In this document: positions 32,371 through 41,558 of the stretch, piece after piece
Numbering within the stretch: position 1 is the stretch's first letter
Layout of the letters: the number at the start of each line of letters is the position of its first letter
From: Pseudomonas benzenivorans
Lineage (GTDB): Bacteria; Pseudomonadota; Gammaproteobacteria; Pseudomonadales; Pseudomonadaceae
NCBI RefSeq assembly: GCF_900100495.1
Contig: NZ_FNCT01000004.1
Span: 124,001 to 188,000, forward strand
Reading direction: 5' to 3'
DNA length: 64,000 nucleotides
Translations under genes and position numbers: made by a program
Notes under the pieces: generated by a model
What the model saw: only the letters and a program-made list of their open reading frames with translations
The model's database searches: none
What the model was told of the DNA's origin: nothing

Positions 32371-32874
32371 CTACGGACGAATCTCGATCAGCGTGCCGTC
32401 CTTGACCAGTTTCCAGACCTCGCGCATGTCGCTGTTTTTCATGGCGATGCAGCCCTCGGTCCAGTCCAGGGTGTGGAAGAACCACTCCGGGTACTCCTCA
32501 TCCAGCGGCGTGCCGTGAATCATTATCATGCTGCCCGGCGCCACGCCCCGGTCACGGGCATTGGTCAGGTCGCGGGCATTCGGGTAGGAAATGTGCATGG
32601 ACAGCTGGTATTTCTCGCTGGTCTTGCGCCAGTCGATCCAGTAGAAGCCTTCCGGCGTGCGCCGGTCGCCCTCGCGTTGCTTGGCGCCGTCCGCCTGCTT
32701 GCCGAGGGAGATGCGGTAGGACTTCAGGGGTTCGCCACGGCTGATCAGATGCAGCTTGCGCTCGGATTTGACCACCAGCACCTTGTCGATGTGCTGGTTG
32801 CCCTGGCTGGCCGTGGTGATGGCCTGGGCCGCGGCGGTAACGGTTATGCAGAGCAGAGCGAGCAGCCAGCGCAT
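32371..32874 (-). CDS. L,D-transpeptidase (YkuD domain), exported
   Basis: A 167-residue protein with a signal peptide (MRWLLALLCITVTAAAQA) and a YkuD catalytic domain. The active site reads H-G-T-P followed by T-E-G-C-I-A-M, with the nucleophile Cys and its His partner. Such enzymes make 3-3 peptidoglycan crosslinks or anchor lipoproteins. With one short domain and no LysM or peptidoglycan-binding module, this is the minimal form seen next to metabolic genes in pseudomonads. It lies 18 bases downstream of the Nudix gene on the same strand. Confidence 0.9.
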   Translation of the reverse strand: MRWLLALLCITVTAAAQAITTASQGNQHIDKVLVVKSERKLHLISRGEPLKSYRISLGKQADGAKQREGDRRTPEGFYWIDWRKTSEKYQLSMHISYPNARDLTNARDRGVAPGSMIMIHGTPLDEEYPEWFFHTLDWTEGCIAMKNSDMREVWKLVKDGTLIEIRP

Positions 32875-32892
32875 TGGAGCGGTATCCCGGGA

Positions 32893-33450
32893 TCAGTAGG
32901 TTTTCTTGTGCTGCGTACGCAAGGCCTCGAGCGGCTCGTTGCGTACTGGATAGACGTGCCGTCGGCGGTCTGCAAAGTAGCATTCTAAGGTACGCCCGAC
33001 AGTCGGGAAAGCCAGCTCGGACCAGGGGATGTCGGGTTCGTGAAACAGCCGGACTTCCAGGCTTTCCTCGCCGGCGGCGAAGTCCAGGTCGACCAGTTCG
33101 GCACGGAAGAACAGGTACACCTGGTTGATGTGCGGCAGATCGAACAGGGTGTACAGGGCCAGGTCGCGCACCCGCGCGCAGGCTTCCTCCTGGGTCTCCC
33201 GCGCAGCGGCCTGCTCCAGGGTCTCGCCATTCTCCATGAAGCCGGCCGGCAGCGTCCAATAGCCGCGGCGTGGTTCGATGGCACGGCGGCACAACAGCAC
33301 TTGTTCGCCCCATACCGGGAGACAGCCGGCGACGATCCGTGGGTTCTGGTAATGGATGGCGTGGCAGTGCCCGCAGACATAACGCAGACGGTTATCGCCC
33401 TCGGGAACGCGCTGGCTGACCGGGCTGCCGCAGTGGCTGCAGAACTTCAT
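32893..33450 (-). CDS. Nudix hydrolase with N-terminal zinc ribbon
   Basis: A 185-residue protein: Cys4/Cys7 and Cys26/Cys29 form a zinc ribbon, then a Nudix domain whose box is G70-x5-E76-x7-R84-E85-x2-E88-E89. The usual Gly after the EE pair is Cys91. This is NudC-like in layout but shorter than NudC and lacks its N-terminal domain; substrate unknown, perhaps a dinucleotide or ADP-ribose. The start at 33450 (MKFCSHCG) is required to keep the ribbon at the terminus. Confidence 0.88.
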   Translation of the reverse strand: MKFCSHCGSPVSQRVPEGDNRLRYVCGHCHAIHYQNPRIVAGCLPVWGEQVLLCRRAIEPRRGYWTLPAGFMENGETLEQAAARETQEEACARVRDLALYTLFDLPHINQVYLFFRAELVDLDFAAGEESLEVRLFHEPDIPWSELAFPTVGRTLECYFADRRRHVYPVRNEPLEALRTQHKKTY

Positions 33451-33611
33451 GGCGAATCCTCTTGCTGGCTGATTTATCTTGGCGCGCGATGGGGCTTGGC
33501 GGCAAGCCCGGCGGGGCTGCATGGGCGTCCTGAATGATGCGCCGAGTCGGTGTGGGGCTTGGGTACGGCGCTTCTTTCATGCCATCATCCAGAACAGAAT
33601 AAAGACCGAGA

Positions 33612-34220
33612 ATGCCCATGCTGGACGATCTACTCCAACGCGTGCGTGGCTATAGTCCGCGACTTCTGGAGACCGACCACAGTTTCCCCGAGGCGGCGGT
33701 GCTGGTGCCGATCACCCGTAGCGACGAGCCGGAAGTAGTGCTGACCCTGCGTGCCAGCGGGCTGTCCACCCACGGCGGTGAGGTGGCTTTTCCGGGGGGG
33801 CGCCGCGACCCGGAAGACCGCGACCTGATCCGCACCGCGCTGCGCGAGGCAGACGAGGAAATCGGTCTGCCGCCGGGCCTGGTCGAGGTAATCGGGCCAC
33901 TCAGTACGCTGGTCTCGCGCCACGGCATCCAGGTCACGCCCTATGTCGGGCTGGTGCCGGATTTCGTCGAGTACCGGGCCAACGACGGCGAGATCGCCTC
34001 GGTGTTCTCGGTGCCGCTGGAGTTCTTCCGCAACGATCCGCGCGAGATGACCCATCGCATCGATTACCTCGGCCAGAGCTGGTACGTGCCGAGTTACCGT
34101 TATGGCGAATACAAGATCTGGGGCCTGACGGCGATCATGCTGGTGGAGCTGGTCAACCTGGTGTACGACGCCGGGATCGCCCTGCACCAGCCGCCCGAAC
34201 ATTTCATCAAGCTCAGTTAA
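33612..34220 (+). CDS. CoA pyrophosphatase (NudL/YeaB-type Nudix hydrolase)
   Basis: A 202-residue Nudix protein of the coenzyme A diphosphatase group: H-G-G-E-V-A-F-P-G-G-R-R-D-P-E-D followed by R-E-A-D-E-E-I-G-L. The L-R-S/A-x-x-L-x-x-H-x-G-E-V-A-F-P-G-G signature is typical of CoA pyrophosphatases, which release phosphopantetheine and 3',5'-ADP. Met3 (33618) is an equally possible start. It is followed after 42 bases by the carbonic-anhydrase-like gene, same strand. Confidence 0.88.
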   Translation: MPMLDDLLQRVRGYSPRLLETDHSFPEAAVLVPITRSDEPEVVLTLRASGLSTHGGEVAFPGGRRDPEDRDLIRTALREADEEIGLPPGLVEVIGPLSTLVSRHGIQVTPYVGLVPDFVEYRANDGEIASVFSVPLEFFRNDPREMTHRIDYLGQSWYVPSYRYGEYKIWGLTAIMLVELVNLVYDAGIALHQPPEHFIKLS

Positions 34221-34262
34221 CCGCGAGAAAGCGGAAAGCAGCCGCGAGGCGAGGACCATCGA

Positions 34263-34787
34263 ATGAAATACCGCCTGGGACAATCCCACGTCGACGCCGA
34301 TCCGCAGAGCTGGGTGGCGCCGAATGCCACGCTGGTCGGCAAGGTCAAGCTGGAGTCGGGGGCCAGCGTCTGGTTCAACGCGGTGTTGCGCGGCGACAAC
34401 GAGCTGATCCACATCGGCGAGCAGAGCAATGTGCAGGACGGCACGGTGATGCATACCGACATGGGTTTTCCGCTGTCCATCGGCAAGGGCGTGACCATCG
34501 GCCATAACGCCATGCTGCACGGTTGCTCGGTGGGCGACTACAGCCTGATCGGCATCAATGCGGTGGTGCTCAACGGCGCCAAGATCGGCAAGTACTGCAT
34601 CATCGGCGCCAATACGCTGATCGCCGAAGGCAAGGAAATCCCCGACGGCTCGCTGGTGGTCGGCTCACCGGGCAAGGTAGTGCGCGAGCTCAGCGAGGCG
34701 CAGAAGAAGATGCTCGAAGCCAGCGCCGCCCACTATGTGCACAACGCCCAGCGCTACGCCCGCGACCTGGCCGAGCAGGACGACTGA
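34263..34787 (+). CDS. Gamma-class carbonic anhydrase-like protein
   Basis: A 174-residue left-handed beta-helix protein. Hexapeptide repeats are clear from about 20 to 135 ([19 protein letters not shown]), and metal-binding His residues lie in M-H-T-D and G-H-N-A-M-L-H-G. Members of the YrdA/PaaY group bind zinc or iron; carbonic anhydrase activity is proven only for some. The stop overlaps the next start by one base (TGATG), so the DUF1289 gene is coupled to it. Confidence 0.88.
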   Translation: MKYRLGQSHVDADPQSWVAPNATLVGKVKLESGASVWFNAVLRGDNELIHIGEQSNVQDGTVMHTDMGFPLSIGKGVTIGHNAMLHGCSVGDYSLIGINAVVLNGAKIGKYCIIGANTLIAEGKEIPDGSLVVGSPGKVVRELSEAQKKMLEASAAHYVHNAQRYARDLAEQDD

Positions 34788-34975
34788 TGGACGCCGAACG
34801 TCCGCTTGCGTCGCCCTGCGTGCATATTTGTGCGCTGGACGAGGAAGACATCTGCATCGGTTGCCAGCGCAGCGTCGCCGAGATCACCCGCTGGAGCCGT
34901 ATGGACAACGCCGAGCGCCGCCAGGTGTTGCTGCTCTGCCAGGCGCGCGCCGAGGCCAAGGGCGTGCTGTTGTAG
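34787..34975 (+). CDS. DUF1289 small cysteine protein
   Basis: A 62-residue protein with the DUF1289 pattern: S-P-C-V-H-I-C-A-L-D near the start, then D-I-C-I-G-C-Q-R-S and E-I-T-R-W-S-R-M. The four Cys suggest metal binding; function unknown. It is too small to stand out from the frames around it, but the motif, the TGATG coupling to the previous gene and the well-placed stop support it. Confidence 0.88.
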   Translation: MDAERPLASPCVHICALDEEDICIGCQRSVAEITRWSRMDNAERRQVLLLCQARAEAKGVLL

Positions 34976-35026
34976 GCTTTGGCGCGGCTACCCATTCCCC
35001 CTTTCCCGTTAGCTCGAGGATCGCTC

Positions 35027-36208
35027 ATGTCCCGTATTGGAACCCCCTTGTCGCCGAGTGCGACCCGCGTCTTGCTCTGTGGCTCCGGCGAGCTGGGCAA
35101 GGAAGTGGTGATCGAATTGCAGCGCCTGGGCGTCGAGGTGATTGCCGTGGATCGCTACGCCAATGCGCCGGCCATGCAGGTGGCGCATCGCTGCCATGTG
35201 ATCGATATGCTCGACGGCGCCGCGCTGCGCGCGGTGATCGAACTGGAACAGCCGCACTACATAGTGCCGGAGATCGAGGCGATCGCCACGGCGACCCTGG
35301 TCGAGCTGGAGGGCGAGGGGTTTACCGTCATCCCCAGCGCGCGCGCCGCCCAGCTGACCATGAATCGCGAGGGTATCCGCCGCCTGGCCGCCGAAGAACT
35401 GGGCTTGCCGACCTCGCCTTACCGCTTCGCCGATTCCTTCGAGGAGTGTCGCGCGGCGGTGCAGGAGATCGGTTTTCCCTGTCTGATCAAGCCGATCATG
35501 AGCTCCTCGGGCAAGGGCCAATCGCTGCTCAAGGGCCCGGACGAGCTGCAGGCAGCCTGGGATTACGCCCAGGCCGGCGGGCGCGCGGGCAGGGGGCGGG
35601 TGATCGTCGAGGGCTTTATCGACTTCGATTACGAGATCGCGCTGTTGACCGTGCGTCATGCCGGCGGCACCACCTTCTGTGCGCCGGTCGGCCATCGCCA
35701 GCTCAAGGGCGATTATCAGGAGTCCTGGCAGCCGCAGCCGATGAGCGCCAAGGCCCAGGCGGAGGCCGAGCGCATCGCATTGGCGGTGACCGGTTCGCTG
35801 GGCGGTCGCGGCCTGTTCGGCGTCGAGCTGTTCGTCAAGGGCGACCGGGTGTGGTTCTGCGAGATATCTCCACGGCCGCATGACACCGGCCTGGTCACCC
35901 TGATTTCCCAGGACCTGTCCGAGTTCGCCCTGCATGCGCGGGCCATCCTCGGCCTGCCGATCCCGCTGATCCGCCAGCTGGGGCCGTCGGCCTCGGCGGT
36001 GGTGCTGGCGGAGGGCGAGTCGCAGCAGGTCAGTTTTGGCAATCTCGCCACGGCGCTGGCCGAGCCGGATACCGCGCTGCGCCTGTTCGGTAAGCCGGAG
36101 GTCTACGGGCAGCGGCGCATGGGCGTGGCCCTGGCGCGCGCCGAGTCGCTGCAGGCGGCGCGGGAGAAAGCCAGGCGCGCGGCGCAGGCGGTCAGTGTCG
36201 AGTTGTGA
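35027..36208 (+). CDS. purT: Formate-dependent GAR transformylase
   Basis: Makes formyl-GAR from GAR, formate and ATP, the folate-independent version of purine step 3. The 393-residue ATP-grasp protein begins [27 protein letters not shown] and has S-S-G-K-G-Q-S and [10 protein letters not shown]. The start at 35027 has CGAGGAT upstream and gives the family length. Its stop overlaps the GTG of the next gene (GTGA). Confidence 0.96.
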   Translation: MSRIGTPLSPSATRVLLCGSGELGKEVVIELQRLGVEVIAVDRYANAPAMQVAHRCHVIDMLDGAALRAVIELEQPHYIVPEIEAIATATLVELEGEGFTVIPSARAAQLTMNREGIRRLAAEELGLPTSPYRFADSFEECRAAVQEIGFPCLIKPIMSSSGKGQSLLKGPDELQAAWDYAQAGGRAGRGRVIVEGFIDFDYEIALLTVRHAGGTTFCAPVGHRQLKGDYQESWQPQPMSAKAQAEAERIALAVTGSLGGRGLFGVELFVKGDRVWFCEISPRPHDTGLVTLISQDLSEFALHARAILGLPIPLIRQLGPSASAVVLAEGESQQVSFGNLATALAEPDTALRLFGKPEVYGQRRMGVALARAESLQAAREKARRAAQAVSVEL

Positions 36209-36948
36209 ACCGCCGGCGCGAGCTCGGCTGGTGGCTGGCGCTGGTGGCATTGCTGCCGCTGCTCGTGCCTTTGGCGCTGCATGCGCGGCGCCATGCGCTG
36301 AGGCTGGCGCCGGCCGCCGGTCCGTGGCGCGGGTTGGCCGGTGCGGGGCTGCCCGGAGAGCCGCTGCGGCTGCTGGTGCTGGGTGAGTCCACGGCCGTCG
36401 GGGTCGGCGTCGGGTGTCTGCGGCATGCCTTGGCGGGGCAACTGGCCCTGGCCTTGGCCGAGCGGCAGGGGCGGCCGGTAGCCTGGCGTGTCTGCGGCGA
36501 GAGCGGGATCACCGCAGTGCAAGCCAGTCGGCGCCTGCTGCCGCAGGTGTTGGACGAGCCGGTCGACCTCGCGTTGCTGGTATTCGGGGTCAATGACACC
36601 ACCCGTATCACTTCGCTGCGGCGCTGGCAGGCCGCGCTTGGCGGCATGGCCGTGGCATTGCGGGCGAGCGGGGCGCGGGTGGCGTTCAGCGGCGTGCCGC
36701 CGTTGCAGCATTTCTGTGCGCTGCCCTGGCTGTTGCGGCGGGTGCTGGGCGCCCGGGCCGCGTTGCTTGATGGACGATTACGGCAAGTCGCAAGCCAGGT
36801 GGGTGCCGGTCATTACCCGTTGCGTCTGGCGTTTTCCGCCGATTACCTTGCGGCCGATGGCTATCACCCCTCGAGCCTGGGCTATCGCACCTGGGCGCAG
36901 GGGTTGGCGGCCGCGATCAGTCTGCCGTCGACTCCGGCTGCACTTTAG
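36205..36948 (+). CDS. SGNH/GDSL-family hydrolase, membrane-anchored or exported
   Basis: A 247-residue esterase-like protein. After a hydrophobic N-terminal helix (about 8-26) it shows the SGNH blocks: L-G-E-S-T-A (nucleophile Ser in a G-E-S variant of GDS), the Gly of C-G-E-S-G-I-T, V-F-G-V-N-D (Asn) and D-G-Y-H-P-S (Asp/His). The substrate is unknown. The GTG start overlaps the purT stop, so it is probably translated from the purT message. Its 3' end overlaps the convergent CorC-like gene by 32 bases. Confidence 0.82.
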   Translation: MNRRRELGWWLALVALLPLLVPLALHARRHALRLAPAAGPWRGLAGAGLPGEPLRLLVLGESTAVGVGVGCLRHALAGQLALALAERQGRPVAWRVCGESGITAVQASRRLLPQVLDEPVDLALLVFGVNDTTRITSLRRWQAALGGMAVALRASGARVAFSGVPPLQHFCALPWLLRRVLGARAALLDGRLRQVASQVGAGHYPLRLAFSADYLAADGYHPSSLGYRTWAQGLAAAISLPSTPAAL

Positions 36949-38203
36949 CGGTGGCTTGCCAGACCCTGACGCTCTTCACCCGGTTTTCCGAGGATTGCAG
37001 GATCTCCAGGCGGTAGGGGCCGATTTTCAGGCAGACGGCACTCTCGGGAATGCTTTCCAGGGCCTCGGTTATCAGCCCGTTGAGGGTCTTCGGCCCATCG
37101 CAGGGCAGGTGCCAGCCGAGCGCCTTGTTCACTTCGCGAATATAGGCGGCGCCATCGATCACCTGGGTGCCGTCCTCCTGCGGGTGAATGTCCGGGCTGC
37201 GCAGCGCGTCCTGGTTACTGAAGTCGCCGACGATCTCCTCGAGAATATCCTCCAGGGTGACGATGCCGATCACCTCGCCGTATTCGTCGACGACGATGCC
37301 GATGCGGCGTTTCTGCTTCTGGAAGTTGATCAGCTGGGTGGAGAGCGGAGTGTTTTCCGGCACGAAGTAGGGCTCGGCGCAGGCGGCGAGCAGGGCTTCC
37401 TTGGTCAGTTGATTGTGGCTGAGCAGGCGGGCGATCTGGCGCATATGTACGATGCCTTCGACCTGGTTGATGTCGTGGCGGAATAGCGGCAGGCGGGTAT
37501 GGGTGGTGGTGCGTAGCTGGCCGATGATGGTTTCGAGATCGTCTTCCAGGTCGATGCCGGTGACCTCGTTGCGCGGAATCATGATGTCGTCCACCGTGAC
37601 CCTTTCCAGATCGAGGATGCCGAGCAGCATGTTCTGGCGGTTTTTCGGCAGTTCATGGCCAGACTCGCGCACCACGCTACGCAGTTCCTCGGTGGTCAGG
37701 CTGTCGCTGCTCTTGCGGGACGGGTCGATGCCCAGCAGCCTGAGTAGTCCATTGCTGATCCAGCTGAGCAGCACCACCAGTGGATAGAACAGTTTGAGCA
37801 ACAGCAGCAGTGGCAGGCTGAACGGGTAGGCGACCAGTTCCGGGCGCAGGGCGGCCAGGGTTTTCGGGGTGATCTCGCCGAAGATCAGCAGCAGCAGGGT
37901 CAGGCCGATGGTGGCGATGGCGATCCCGGCTTCGCCCCACAACTGGATGGCCAGCACGGTGGCGATGGCCGAGGCGAGGATGTTGACGAAATTGTTGCCG
38001 ATCAGGATGGTGCCGAGCAGGCGATCCGGTCGGCTGAGCAGGGCGCTGACCCGCTTGGCGCCGCGATGTCCTTCCTTGGCCAGGTGGCGCAGGCGGTAGC
38101 GGTTGAGGCTGAGGATGCCGGTTTCCGCGCTGGAGAAGAACGCCGAGCAGGCGAGCAGGAAAATCAGCAGGCCAATCAAGTAACCAGGGTGCACGTTGTC
38201 CAC
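36917..38203 (-). CDS. HlyC/CorC-family transporter (DUF21-CBS-CorC)
   Basis: A 428-residue inner-membrane protein: a DUF21/CNNM transmembrane domain (about 5-185, F-F-S-S-A-E-T-G, F-G-E-I-T-P-K-T), a CBS pair (about 205-335, with V-D-E-Y-G-E-V-I-G-I-V-T-L-E-D-I-L-E-E-I-V-G split across its end), and a CorC_HlyC domain (345-420). Homologues act in magnesium efflux or divalent-cation homeostasis. It lies 9 bases downstream of the CcsA-like gene, so the two probably form an operon. Confidence 0.93.
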   Translation of the reverse strand: MDNVHPGYLIGLLIFLLACSAFFSSAETGILSLNRYRLRHLAKEGHRGAKRVSALLSRPDRLLGTILIGNNFVNILASAIATVLAIQLWGEAGIAIATIGLTLLLLIFGEITPKTLAALRPELVAYPFSLPLLLLLKLFYPLVVLLSWISNGLLRLLGIDPSRKSSDSLTTEELRSVVRESGHELPKNRQNMLLGILDLERVTVDDIMIPRNEVTGIDLEDDLETIIGQLRTTTHTRLPLFRHDINQVEGIVHMRQIARLLSHNQLTKEALLAACAEPYFVPENTPLSTQLINFQKQKRRIGIVVDEYGEVIGIVTLEDILEEIVGDFSNQDALRSPDIHPQEDGTQVIDGAAYIREVNKALGWHLPCDGPKTLNGLITEALESIPESAVCLKIGPYRLEILQSSENRVKSVRVWQATAKVQPESTAD

Positions 38204-38212
38204 GGAAATGGC

Positions 38213-39013
38213 CTAGATATGCAGGATGAATTCGCGGACCAGCTTGCTACCGAAGTACGCCAGCATCAGCAGGCAAAAGCCGGCCAGGGTCCAGCGAATC
38301 GCCTTGTGCCCGCGCCAGCCAAGCTGGTGGCGGCCCCATAGCAGCACGGCGAAGACCACCCAGGCGAAGCTGGAGAGGATGGTTTTGTGCAGCAGGTGCT
38401 GGGCAAACAGGTCGTCGATGAACAGCGCACCGGAGAGCAGCGAGAGCGACAGCAGCACCCAGCCGGCCCAGAGGAAGCCGAACAGCAGGCTTTCCATGGT
38501 CTGCAGCGGAGGGAAGTTCTTGATCAGCCCGGATGGGTGCTTGTGCTTGAGTTGATGGTCCTGTAGCAGCAGCAGGAGCGACTGGAACACGGCGATGGTG
38601 AGCATGCCGTAGGCCATGATCGACAGCAGGATATGGGCGAGGATTCCCGGTGCTTCGTCGATCGGCTGAATGGTGCCGCTCGGCATGAGTTGCGCGAGCA
38701 GTACCGTCAGCCCCCCCAGCGGAAAGAGCAACAGCAGCAGGTTCTCTACCGGGATTCGCCAGCAGGCCAGCAGCGTCAGCAGGATGACGGTGGCGGCGAT
38801 CAGGCTGGCGGCGTTGAAGAAATCGATGTTCAAGCCGGCCGGGCCGAGCAGCTGCAGGAACAGGCTCAGGGCATGTCCGAGCAGGGCCAGCAGACCGAGC
38901 GCGATCAGTAGGCGCTTATCCGGCGCGGCACGCTGGCTGAGTCGAAAGCTCTGGTAGGCAGTGGCGCCGGCATAGAGGCTGGCGGCTGCGAGGCTGGGTA
39001 GCAGAGGGTGCAT
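38213..39013 (-). CDS. CcsA/HemX-like cytochrome c assembly-type membrane protein (YpjD)
   Basis: A 266-residue protein with about eight membrane helices and conserved His residues, including the one in H-I-L-L-S-I-M-A-Y-G and H-L-L-H-K-T-I-L-S-S. This matches the CcsA/YpjD family; CcsA members handle heme for cytochrome c, but the YpjD branch next to ffh has no proven role. Divergent from ffh with 157 bases between. Confidence 0.88.
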   Translation of the reverse strand: MHPLLPSLAAASLYAGATAYQSFRLSQRAAPDKRLLIALGLLALLGHALSLFLQLLGPAGLNIDFFNAASLIAATVILLTLLACWRIPVENLLLLLFPLGGLTVLLAQLMPSGTIQPIDEAPGILAHILLSIMAYGMLTIAVFQSLLLLLQDHQLKHKHPSGLIKNFPPLQTMESLLFGFLWAGWVLLSLSLLSGALFIDDLFAQHLLHKTILSSFAWVVFAVLLWGRHQLGWRGHKAIRWTLAGFCLLMLAYFGSKLVREFILHI

Positions 39014-39110
39014 AAATCCTTGTTAGGCAAGCCCGAAAGGCGCTGAGTGTGGCATACAACGAGCATTTCACGAAAGACCGCTGGCGGTGTCGGGGTTACC
39101 GACTCTCCGA

Positions 39111-39116
39111 TATAAT
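39111..39116 (+). promoter_or_regulatory. ffh -10 box
   Basis: A perfect TATAAT 55 bases before the ffh start. The region 16-18 bases upstream is GC-rich with no good -35 match, so the call is tentative. Confidence 0.45.
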
Positions 39117-39170
39117 CCGTCGCCTGCCGCAAGCTCAGCCTCGGTTCAGAAGAACCCGAAAGGAACGCGC

Positions 39171-40544
39171 ATGTTTGAAAATCTTACCGACCGCCTCTCG
39201 CAGACCCTGCGTAACGTCACCGGCAAAGCCAAGCTGACCGAGGACAACATCAAAGACACCCTGCGCGAAGTGCGCATGGCGTTGCTCGAGGCCGATGTCG
39301 CCCTGCCGGTGGTCAAGGACTTCGTCAACAAGGTCAAGGAGCGTGCGGTTGGCACCGAGGTGTCGAGAAGCCTGACGCCGGGCCAGGCCTTCGTGAAGGT
39401 TGTCCGCGCCGAGCTGGAAGAGCTGATGGGCGCGGCCAACGAAGACGTGACGCTGAATGCCGCGCCGCCGGCGGTGGTGCTGATGGCCGGTTTGCAGGGG
39501 GCGGGCAAGACCACCACCGCCGGCAAGCTGGCGCGGTTCCTCAAGGAGCGCAAGAAGAAGACGGTGATGGTGGTCTCGGTCGACGTTTACCGTCCGGCGG
39601 CGATCAAGCAGCTGGAAACCCTGGCCACCGATATCGGCGTGACCTTCTTCCCCTCCGACATTAGCCAGCAGCCGGTGACGATTGCCGAGGCGGCGATCAG
39701 GGAAGCCAAGCTCAAATTCATCGACGTGGTGATCGTCGATACCGCCGGTCGCCTGCATGTCGATGCCGAGATGATGGCCGAGATTCAGGCGCTGCATGCG
39801 GCGCTCAGGCCGATCGAGACGCTGTTCGTGGTCGATGCCATGACCGGCCAGGATGCGGCCAACACCGCCAAGGCCTTCGGCGATGCATTGCCGCTGACCG
39901 GCGTGGTGCTGACCAAGGTCGACGGCGATGCCCGTGGCGGCGCCGCACTCTCGGTGCGCCACATCACCGGCAAGCCGATCAAGTTCATCGGCATGGGCGA
40001 GAAGAGCGATGCGCTGGAGCCTTTCCATCCGGAGCGCATCGCTTCGCGCATTCTCGGCATGGGCGATGTGCTCAGCCTGATCGAGCAGGCCGAGCAGACT
40101 CTCGATCGCGAGAAGGCCGAGAAGCTGACGAAAAAGCTGAAGAAGGGCAAGGGCTTCGATCTCGAAGACTTCCGCGATCAGCTGCAGCAGATGAAGAACA
40201 TGGGCGGTCTCGGCGGCCTGATGGACAAGCTGCCGCAAATGGGCGGCGTCAATCTGGCGCAGATGGGCAACGCCCAGGGTGCGGCCGAGAAGCAGTTCAA
40301 GCAGATGGAGGCGATCATCAACTCGATGACCCCGGCCGAACGGCGCGATCCCGAGATCATCAGCGGCTCGCGCAAGCGGCGCATCGCCATGGGCTCCGGT
40401 ACCCAGGTGCAGGACATCGGTCGGCTGATCAAGCAGCACAAGCAGATGCAGAAGATGATGAAGAAGTTCACCGCCAAGGGCGGCATGGCCAAGATGATGC
40501 GCGGCATGGGCGGGATGATGCCGGGCGGCATGCCGAAGATGTAA
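39171..40544 (+). CDS. ffh: Signal recognition particle protein Ffh
   Basis: The SRP GTPase that binds signal peptides on the ribosome and docks with FtsY. The 457 residues comprise the N domain, the G domain (P-loop G-L-Q-G-A-G-K-T-T-T, D-T-A-G-R, T-K-V-D-G-D-A-R-G-G) and the Met-rich M domain ending M-G-G-M-M-P-G-G-M-P-K-M. The ATG at 39171 with AAAGGAA upstream gives the standard length. Confidence 0.98.
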   Translation: MFENLTDRLSQTLRNVTGKAKLTEDNIKDTLREVRMALLEADVALPVVKDFVNKVKERAVGTEVSRSLTPGQAFVKVVRAELEELMGAANEDVTLNAAPPAVVLMAGLQGAGKTTTAGKLARFLKERKKKTVMVVSVDVYRPAAIKQLETLATDIGVTFFPSDISQQPVTIAEAAIREAKLKFIDVVIVDTAGRLHVDAEMMAEIQALHAALRPIETLFVVDAMTGQDAANTAKAFGDALPLTGVVLTKVDGDARGGAALSVRHITGKPIKFIGMGEKSDALEPFHPERIASRILGMGDVLSLIEQAEQTLDREKAEKLTKKLKKGKGFDLEDFRDQLQQMKNMGGLGGLMDKLPQMGGVNLAQMGNAQGAAEKQFKQMEAIINSMTPAERRDPEIISGSRKRRIAMGSGTQVQDIGRLIKQHKQMQKMMKKFTAKGGMAKMMRGMGGMMPGGMPKM

Positions 40545-40576
40545 GGGCGCTATATCGGCGCAGATGGTAGGGCGAC

Positions 40577-40593
40577 ACCGGTCGGCCGGTTTT
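40577..40593 (+). terminator. Probable ffh terminator
   Basis: ACCGG-tcgg-CCGGT followed by ttt, 33 bases after the ffh stop. The stem is short, so strength is uncertain. Confidence 0.45.
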
Positions 40594-40658
40594 GCTGCGG
40601 TTTTCCCGGTCTGCGGTCGTTACAGGGCCATGGCCCGGCGGCAGATTGAAAAAGAGAT

Positions 40659-40686
40659 TTGCAAAAAGCCGGATAATCCTTAGAAT
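40659..40686 (+). promoter_or_regulatory. Promoter of the rpsP-rimM-trmD-rplS operon
   Basis: TTGCAA (40659-40664), 16-base spacer, TAGAAT (40681-40686), 73 bases before rpsP. The downstream leader contains a GC-rich segment (gcggcctttcgggccta) able to form a small hairpin. Confidence 0.65.
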
Positions 40687-40759
40687 ATGCGGCCTTTCGG
40701 GCCTAGCGCCCTATGCGTGCATTTCAGTTTTGCAGCACCGACTACAGGAACGAAGTTCA

Positions 40760-41011
40760 ATGGTAACCATCCGTCTTGCTCGTGGCGGCTCCAAAAAGCG
40801 CCCCTTCTATCACCTGACCGTGACCAACAGCCGCAATGCGCGCGATGGTCGCTTCGTAGAGCGCATCGGCTTCTTCAATCCGGTGGCCTCGGGCGCCGAA
40901 GTGAAGCTGTCCGTAAACCAGGAACGTGCCGCTTACTGGCTGGGCCAGGGCGCACAGCCGTCTGAGCGTGTTGCTCAGCTGCTCAAGGAAGCTGCTAAGG
41001 CTGCTGCCTAA
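40760..41011 (+). CDS. rpsP: 30S ribosomal protein S16
   Basis: An 83-residue ribosomal protein starting [19 protein letters not shown], with the family segment [11 protein letters not shown]. First gene of the classic S16-RimM-TrmD-L19 operon. The ATG at 40760 has GGAA 10 bases upstream; the frame is open further upstream by chance. Confidence 0.98.
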   Translation: MVTIRLARGGSKKRPFYHLTVTNSRNARDGRFVERIGFFNPVASGAEVKLSVNQERAAYWLGQGAQPSERVAQLLKEAAKAAA

Positions 41012-41019
41012 GCAACTTT

Positions 41020-41556
41020 ATGAGCATGACGCCAGCTCCCGTCGAGGACTTAGTGGTACTCGGCAAGATTGTCTCGGTGCATGGCGTAAAGGGCGAAGTG
41101 AAGGTGTACTCCTTTACCGATCCCCTGGATAACGTGCTCGATTACCCGCGTTGGACGCTCAGGCGTGACAACGAGGTGAAACAAGTCGAATTGGCCAGTG
41201 GGCGCTTGCAAGGCAAGGTGCTGGTAGCCAAGTTGAAGGGGCTCGATGATCGCGAAGTGGCGCGTACCTTCGCCGGTTTCGATATTTGTGTGCCCCGCAG
41301 CCAGCTACCGGAACTCGGCGATGGCGAGTTCTACTGGTATCAGTTGGAAGGTCTCAAGGTCATCGATCAGGCAGGGCAATTGCTCGGCAAGATCGACCAC
41401 CTGTTCGAGACCGGTGCCAACGATGTGATGGTGGTCAAACCCTGCACGGATAGCCTGGATGATCGCGAACGCCTGTTGCCCTATATCGAGCAATGCGTGT
41501 TGTCGATCGATCTGGCCGCCGGTGAAATGCGGGTCGACTGGGATGCGGACTTCTAA
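41020..41556 (+). CDS. rimM: 16S rRNA processing protein RimM
   Basis: Binds S19 in the 30S head and assists 16S processing. The 178-residue protein has the RimM N-domain ([16 protein letters not shown]) and the C-terminal PRC-barrel with the family ending L-L-P-Y-I-E-Q-C-V and M-R-V-D-W-D-A-D-F. It starts 8 bases after rpsP. Confidence 0.96.
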   Translation: MSMTPAPVEDLVVLGKIVSVHGVKGEVKVYSFTDPLDNVLDYPRWTLRRDNEVKQVELASGRLQGKVLVAKLKGLDDREVARTFAGFDICVPRSQLPELGDGEFYWYQLEGLKVIDQAGQLLGKIDHLFETGANDVMVVKPCTDSLDDRERLLPYIEQCVLSIDLAAGEMRVDWDADF

Positions 41557-41558
41557 GC

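Noticed and set aside
32893-33522. A longer Nudix protein starting at 33522
   Set aside because: The extra 24 residues precede the zinc ribbon with no ribosome site; MKFCSHCG at 33450 is the family-like start.
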